Shown here: positions 60,188 through 64,000 of the stretch, one piece after another | Numbering within the stretch: the first letter of the stretch is position 1 | How the letters are laid out: the number at the start of each line of letters is the position of its first letter | Assembly: GCA_049582805.1 (NCBI GenBank) | Contig: JBAUUR010000154.1 | Coordinates: 1 to 64,000, forward strand | Reading direction: 5' to 3' | DNA: 64,000 bases | Origin: CAVXFS01 sp049582805 | GTDB taxonomy: Bacteria; Pseudomonadota; Gammaproteobacteria; Burkholderiales; Gallionellaceae | Program-made: the position numbers and the translations under genes | The notes under the pieces: model-generated | What the model was told of the DNA's origin: nothing | The model's input: the letters and a program-made list of their open reading frames with translations, nothing else | Database searches by the model: none

Positions 60188-61108
60188 ATGTCCATGTCCG
60201 ACCGCGACGGCTTTATCTGGTATGACGGCAAGCTCGTGCCCTGGCGTGATGCGACGACGCACGTCCTTACCCACACCCTGCACTATGGCATGGGCGTGTT
60301 CGAGGGGGTGCGCGCATACAAGACCGCCAGCGGCACGGCCATCTTCCGCCTGAAGGAGCATACCGACCGCCTGTTCAATTCGGCCTACATCTTCAAGATG
60401 AGAATGCCGTTCGATAAAGAGACCTTGATCGCAGCACAGAAGGAAGTGGTGCGCGCCAACCGGCTGGAATCCTGCTACATCCGGCCTATCGTGTTCTATG
60501 GCTCGGAAGCGATGGGCATCGCCGCCACGACCTTGAGCGTGCATGTCGCCGTCGCGGCCTGGCCGTGGGGCGCCTATCTGGGCGAAGACGGCATGGCCAA
60601 CGGCATCCGTGTCAAGACCTCGAGTTTCACCCGCCACCATGTCAACATCAACATGTGCCGCGCAAAATCGGTGGGCTCCTATCCCAACTCCATCCTGGCG
60701 CACCAGGAAGTGGCGCAGGACGGCTATGACGAGGCGCTGCTGCTGGATGTGGATGGTTACGTGGCCGAAGGCGCGGGCGAGAACATCTTCATCGTCAAGA
60801 AGGGCAAGCTGTACACGCCCGACCTGACCTCCTGCCTGGAAGGCATCACGCGCGATTCGATCATCACGCTGGCGAAGGATTTGGGCATCGAGCTGATCGA
60901 GAAGCGCATCACGCGTGACGAGGTGTATTGCGCCGACGAGGTATTCTTCACCGGTACGGCAGCGGAAGTGACACCGATCCGCGAACTCGATACGCGCACC
61001 ATCGGCAGTGGTTCACGCGGCCCGATCACCGCCAGACTGCAGTCGCTGTTCTTCGACATCGTGAGCGGCAAGAATGCGAAGTACGGAGACTGGCTGGTGC
61101 ACGTTTAA
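60188..61108 (+). CDS. ilvE: Branched-chain amino acid aminotransferase
   Basis: A PLP enzyme for the last step of leucine, isoleucine and valine synthesis. The 306 residues match the class IV family, with LHYGMGVFEGVRAYK, the PLP-binding Lys160 in CRAKSVGSYPNS and VAEGAGENIFIVKKG. An AAGGAAG Shine-Dalgarno sequence precedes the ATG. It is followed by a repeat, a small zinc-finger gene and waaF. Confidence 0.96.
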   Translation: MSMSDRDGFIWYDGKLVPWRDATTHVLTHTLHYGMGVFEGVRAYKTASGTAIFRLKEHTDRLFNSAYIFKMRMPFDKETLIAAQKEVVRANRLESCYIRPIVFYGSEAMGIAATTLSVHVAVAAWPWGAYLGEDGMANGIRVKTSSFTRHHVNINMCRAKSVGSYPNSILAHQEVAQDGYDEALLLDVDGYVAEGAGENIFIVKKGKLYTPDLTSCLEGITRDSIITLAKDLGIELIEKRITRDEVYCADEVFFTGTAAEVTPIRELDTRTIGSGSRGPITARLQSLFFDIVSGKNAKYGDWLVHV

Positions 61109-61136
61109 CGTGACATTCGCGCAGTGAGACCCTGCC

Positions 61137-61232
61137 CCCTCTCCCGCTTGTGGGATTACCAGCGACTTCGCTATCATTTTTTGATAGCCTGGTCGAATGG
61201 CCAAGAGTCTTACCAGAGGGCTGGGGAGAGGG
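61137..61232. repeat. 96-bp CCCTCTCCC-type repeat element
   Basis: The ends CCCTCTCCC (61137-61145) and GGGAGAGGG (61224-61232) are perfect 9-bp inverted repeats around an 78-bp non-coding interior that has a small internal hairpin (CTATCA-TTTTT-TGATAG). The same end motif occurs at 1711-1741 and inside coaBC and sucB. Confidence 0.65.
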
Positions 61233-61254
61233 TTAGCAAACAAGGAAAACAACA

Positions 61255-61458
61255 ATGCAAACTGAACACGATGCCAAGCAACGCATTATAGAAGTCACCG
61301 CCGCAGACCTGCCGCTGTATTGCCCGACTCCGGACATGAGTTTATGGAATGCCCATCCCAGGGTATACATTGCGGTGGACAAGCTGGGCGAGGCGCGCTG
61401 TCCTTATTGCAGCACGCTGTATAAATTCACCGGCGAGCTGCCCAAGGGGCACCACTAA
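61255..61458 (+). CDS. Zinc-finger (CHCC-type) domain protein
   Basis: 67 residues with putative zinc ligands Cys23, His34, Cys49 and Cys52 (CPYCSTLYKF), the zf-CHCC family to which the NDUFS6 subunit of mitochondrial complex I belongs. The bacterial function is not established. An AAGGA Shine-Dalgarno sequence precedes the ATG. The position between ilvE and waaF is conserved in betaproteobacteria. Confidence 0.88.
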   Translation: MQTEHDAKQRIIEVTAADLPLYCPTPDMSLWNAHPRVYIAVDKLGEARCPYCSTLYKFTGELPKGHH

Positions 61459-61579
61459 ATCATCCCCTCTCCCCCGCCCCTCTGAATGTACCAACTAGCC
61501 ATTCGACTAAGCTGCAAAAAGCCCGCAGCCCAGTCGCTGGTTATCCCGCAAGCGTGCGCGGGGAGTAATGGAAAGCTGA

Positions 61580-62593
61580 ATGCATAAAATCCTCGTCATC
61601 GCACCAAGCTGGGTCGGCGACTGCATGTTGATGCAGCCCATGCTGATGCGCCTCAAGCAGCGCCATCCCGATGCGCAGATTGACCTGTTGGCGCCACCCT
61701 GGACCGCCGCGCTGCTGCACTTGATACCGGAGGTTCACGCGGTCATCATCAACCCTTTCCCGCATGGCGCGTGGCAATTCCTCGAGCGCCGCCGCCTGGG
61801 CCGGCAGTTGCGCGAAACCCGTTATGACCAGGCCATCGTGCTGCCCAACTCGTTGAAGTCCGCGCTGCTGCCATTCTTCGCCAACATCCCGTTGCGCACC
61901 GGTTTCATCGGAGAGATGCGCTACGGCCTGCTGAACGATGCGCGTGCATTGGACAAAAAAGCCTTGCCGCTGATGGTGGAGCGCTTCGCACAACTCGCCG
62001 AAGCGCCAAATCATGCAATCAGCCGTCCCGTGCCGCAACCGCGCTTGCAGGTCAATGAAGCACGCCGCAAACAGGCGCTGCTCAAATTCGGCCTGACGCT
62101 GGACCAGCCCGTCGCAGCGCTTTGCCCGGGCGCCGAGTTCGGACCGGCCAAGCGCTGGCCCATCGCCTATTTCGCCGAGCTTGCGCAGTTGCTGCGCGAC
62201 CGTGGTTATGCCGTGTGGCTGATCGGTTCGCCCAGGGACAGGGAAATCGCAGACAGGATCGTTTCGCTGGGCAACGGTGCATGCCATAATCTGTGCGGCG
62301 AGACGGACCTGGCGGACGCTGTCGCCCTGCTTGCCTCTGCCGATCTGGTGGTAAGCAATGATTCCGGTTTGATGCATCTCGCCGCCGCCGTGGACAGGCC
62401 GCTGCTTGCGCTGTATGGTTCCAGCAGCCCGGACTTCACGCCGCCGTTATCAGCAAACGCCAGGATACTCAGACTCGACCTGCCTTGCAGTCCCTGTTTC
62501 AAACGTGAATGCCCGCTTGGTCATTTCAATTGCATGATGCAACTGACACCCGATCTGGTCGCAAAATATATACCCGGCAAAGCAGAACCATGA
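61580..62593 (+). CDS. waaF: Lipopolysaccharide heptosyltransferase II
   Basis: Adds the second heptose to the LPS inner core from ADP-heptose, on the cytoplasmic face of the inner membrane. The 337 residues of a GT9 glycosyltransferase contain ILVIAPSWVGDCMLMQPML at the N-terminus and the donor-binding CPGAEFGPAKRWP and VSNDSGLMHLAAAVDRP segments. The stop overlaps the next gene by ATGA. Confidence 0.95.
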   Translation: MHKILVIAPSWVGDCMLMQPMLMRLKQRHPDAQIDLLAPPWTAALLHLIPEVHAVIINPFPHGAWQFLERRRLGRQLRETRYDQAIVLPNSLKSALLPFFANIPLRTGFIGEMRYGLLNDARALDKKALPLMVERFAQLAEAPNHAISRPVPQPRLQVNEARRKQALLKFGLTLDQPVAALCPGAEFGPAKRWPIAYFAELAQLLRDRGYAVWLIGSPRDREIADRIVSLGNGACHNLCGETDLADAVALLASADLVVSNDSGLMHLAAAVDRPLLALYGSSSPDFTPPLSANARILRLDLPCSPCFKRECPLGHFNCMMQLTPDLVAKYIPGKAEP

Positions 62594-63966
62594 CCCTACC
62601 CTCCAAGGAAATTTTCAAGGCCTATGACATACGCGGCATCGTGGGCCGAACCCTGACCGCAGAAATAGTGCAAGCCATCGGCCACGCCATCGGATCGGAA
62701 GCTGTCGCCCGCAAGCAATCCGCCATCGCGATCGGCCGCGATGGCCGCCTGTCCGGCCCCGAATTTGCCCAGGCCCTGGCGCGCGGCATCCGCAACAGCG
62801 GCATCAACGTGATCGACCTCGGCCGCGTCGCCACGCCGATGGCGTATTTCGCCGCTTTCCAGCTCAATACCCAGTGTGCCGTGATGATCACCGGCAGCCA
62901 CAACCCGCCCGACTACAACGGCCTGAAGATGGTGCTGGCGGGCGAGACCCTGTACGGCGAAACGATACAGTCGCTGTACACCCGCATCGAGAGCGGCAAA
63001 CTGGCGCTCGGTTCCGGCAGCTACGCGCAATACGACATCGCGCCGGAATACCTCGCGCGCATCGTGTCCGACATCAAACTGGCGCGCCCGCTCAGCATCA
63101 CGGTGGACTGCGGCAACGGCGTGGCGGGCGACTTTGCCGCGAAGCTGTACCGGGGTCTCGGCTGCAAGGTCACCGAACTGTTCTGCGAAGTGGACGGCAA
63201 TTTCCCCAACCACCATCCCGACCCGTCCGATCCGCACAACCTGCAGGACCTGATCGCCGCGCTGAAGGGTAACGACAGCGAGCTCGGCCTCGCCTTCGAC
63301 GGCGACGGCGACCGGCTGGGCATCGTCACCAAAGACGGCAGGATCATCTACCCGGACCGGCAACTGATGCTGGCCGCAGCCGATGTGCTGTCGCGCAATC
63401 CCGGCGCGGAAATCATTTTCGATGTGAAATCCACGCGCAACCTGTTCGCCTGGATACGCGAGCACGGCGGCAAACCGCTGCTGTGGAAGACCGGCCATTC
63501 GCTGGTCAAGGCCAAGATGCAGGAAAGCGGTGCGCTGCTGGCGGGCGAAATGAGCGGCCACATGTTTTTCAAGGAACGCTGGTACGGCTTCGACGACGGC
63601 CTGTATGCCGGCGCACGCCTGCTGGAAATCCTGAGCAAGACCACCGATCCGAGTGCCACGCTGAACGGGCTGCCCGATTCCACCAGCACGCCGGAGTTGC
63701 ACATCAAACTGCGGGAAGGCGAAAATCACGCGCTGATCGCGCGGCTCGGCACCGAAGCAAGATTCACCGATGCAATGGACATCATCACGATCGACGGACT
63801 GCGCGTGGAATATAAAGATGGCTTCGGCCTGATGCGCGCCAGCAATACCACGCCGGTGATTGTGCTGCGCTTCGAAGCGGACAACGAAGCCGCATTGAAA
63901 CGCATACAGGATGATTTCCGCCGCGTACTGTTGCAGGCGAATCCAAATCTGCAACTGCCGTTCTGA
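62590..63966 (+). CDS. Phosphomannomutase/phosphoglucomutase
   Basis: Interconverts hexose 1- and 6-phosphates for sugar-nucleotide synthesis used in LPS and exopolysaccharide. From the ATG at 62590, which overlaps the waaF stop, it has 458 residues; a longer frame from 62509 runs inside waaF. The active-site phosphoserine is Ser103 in TGSHNPPDYN, the metal loop is FDGDGDRLGIV and the sugar-binding loop is GEMSGHMFF. It resembles AlgC-type bifunctional enzymes of pseudomonads, so the sugar preference is open. Confidence 0.94.
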   Translation: MTLPSKEIFKAYDIRGIVGRTLTAEIVQAIGHAIGSEAVARKQSAIAIGRDGRLSGPEFAQALARGIRNSGINVIDLGRVATPMAYFAAFQLNTQCAVMITGSHNPPDYNGLKMVLAGETLYGETIQSLYTRIESGKLALGSGSYAQYDIAPEYLARIVSDIKLARPLSITVDCGNGVAGDFAAKLYRGLGCKVTELFCEVDGNFPNHHPDPSDPHNLQDLIAALKGNDSELGLAFDGDGDRLGIVTKDGRIIYPDRQLMLAAADVLSRNPGAEIIFDVKSTRNLFAWIREHGGKPLLWKTGHSLVKAKMQESGALLAGEMSGHMFFKERWYGFDDGLYAGARLLEILSKTTDPSATLNGLPDSTSTPELHIKLREGENHALIARLGTEARFTDAMDIITIDGLRVEYKDGFGLMRASNTTPVIVLRFEADNEAALKRIQDDFRRVLLQANPNLQLPF

Positions 63967-64000
63967 AAAAATGCGTAGGCTGATGGTACGTGTTGCTCCT

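Noticed and set aside
62596..63954. A 452-codon frame opposite the phosphomannomutase gene.
   Set aside because: Shadow of the plus-strand enzyme, whose active-site motifs are all intact.

Overview
This 64 kb window is a gene-dense stretch of chromosome, almost all of it housekeeping genes, that reads as a betaproteobacterium. The Nitrosomonadales/Gallionellaceae are my best guess, from gene content and order alone. Pointers are the order tig-clpP-clpX-lon-hupB-tRNA(Val)-tRNA(Asp)-ppiD, a complete system I cytochrome c maturation operon, an sdhCDAB-sdhE-gltA-sucA-sucB block diverging from mdh, and the trio ilvE, a small CHCC zinc-finger gene and waaF. No rRNA operon, CRISPR array, phage or intact insertion sequence is visible.

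Layout. 1-8.9 kb (+ strand): lysS; a cysteine-rich Crp/Fnr regulator beside a small DUF2892 membrane protein; the overlapping surE-pcm-nlpD-radical SAM operon, without rpoS; and copA-copZ for copper export. 9-16 kb (- strand): ccmABCDEFGHI, divergent from fabI. 17-26 kb (- strand): the protein quality-control block (trigger factor, ClpP, ClpX, Lon, PpiD) with two HU paralogues and two tRNAs. 26.5-33 kb (- strand): tRNA-Leu, then a three-gene unit of a UrtA-like binding protein, a 1346-residue PAS/GGDEF/EAL protein and an AcuI-type oxidoreductase. 33-43.5 kb: the TCA cycle block. 43.5-52.6 kb: small housekeeping genes (RNA methyltransferase, radC, coaBC, dut, a parvulin, bolA, yciI, yciB, msrB, phoH, bcp, mnmH). 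52.7-59.9 kb (- strand): a defence/stability island with a VapBC-like toxin-antitoxin pair and a type I restriction-modification operon hsdM-hsdS-hsdR. 60-64 kb (+ strand): ilvE, the zinc-finger gene, waaF and a phosphomannomutase/phosphoglucomutase.

How it works together. Many operons are tightly coupled by ATGA or GTGA stop/start overlaps. The ccm genes deliver and ligate haem to c-type cytochromes. The sdh/glt/suc genes form one oxidative branch of the TCA cycle, but no lipoamide dehydrogenase gene follows sucB. The chaperone/protease genes follow nascent-chain folding through to degradation.

For the hunt, the strongest points are these. First, the substrate-binding protein is wired to a c-di-GMP enzyme rather than to an ABC transporter. 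Second, a 12-bp perfect inverted repeat encloses the -10 element of the toxin-antitoxin promoter. Third, there is a 139-bp MITE-like element next to lon. Fourth, several families of short palindromic repeats are present, some of which have been captured inside the coding sequences of sucB and coaBC. None of these amounts to a proven new system.
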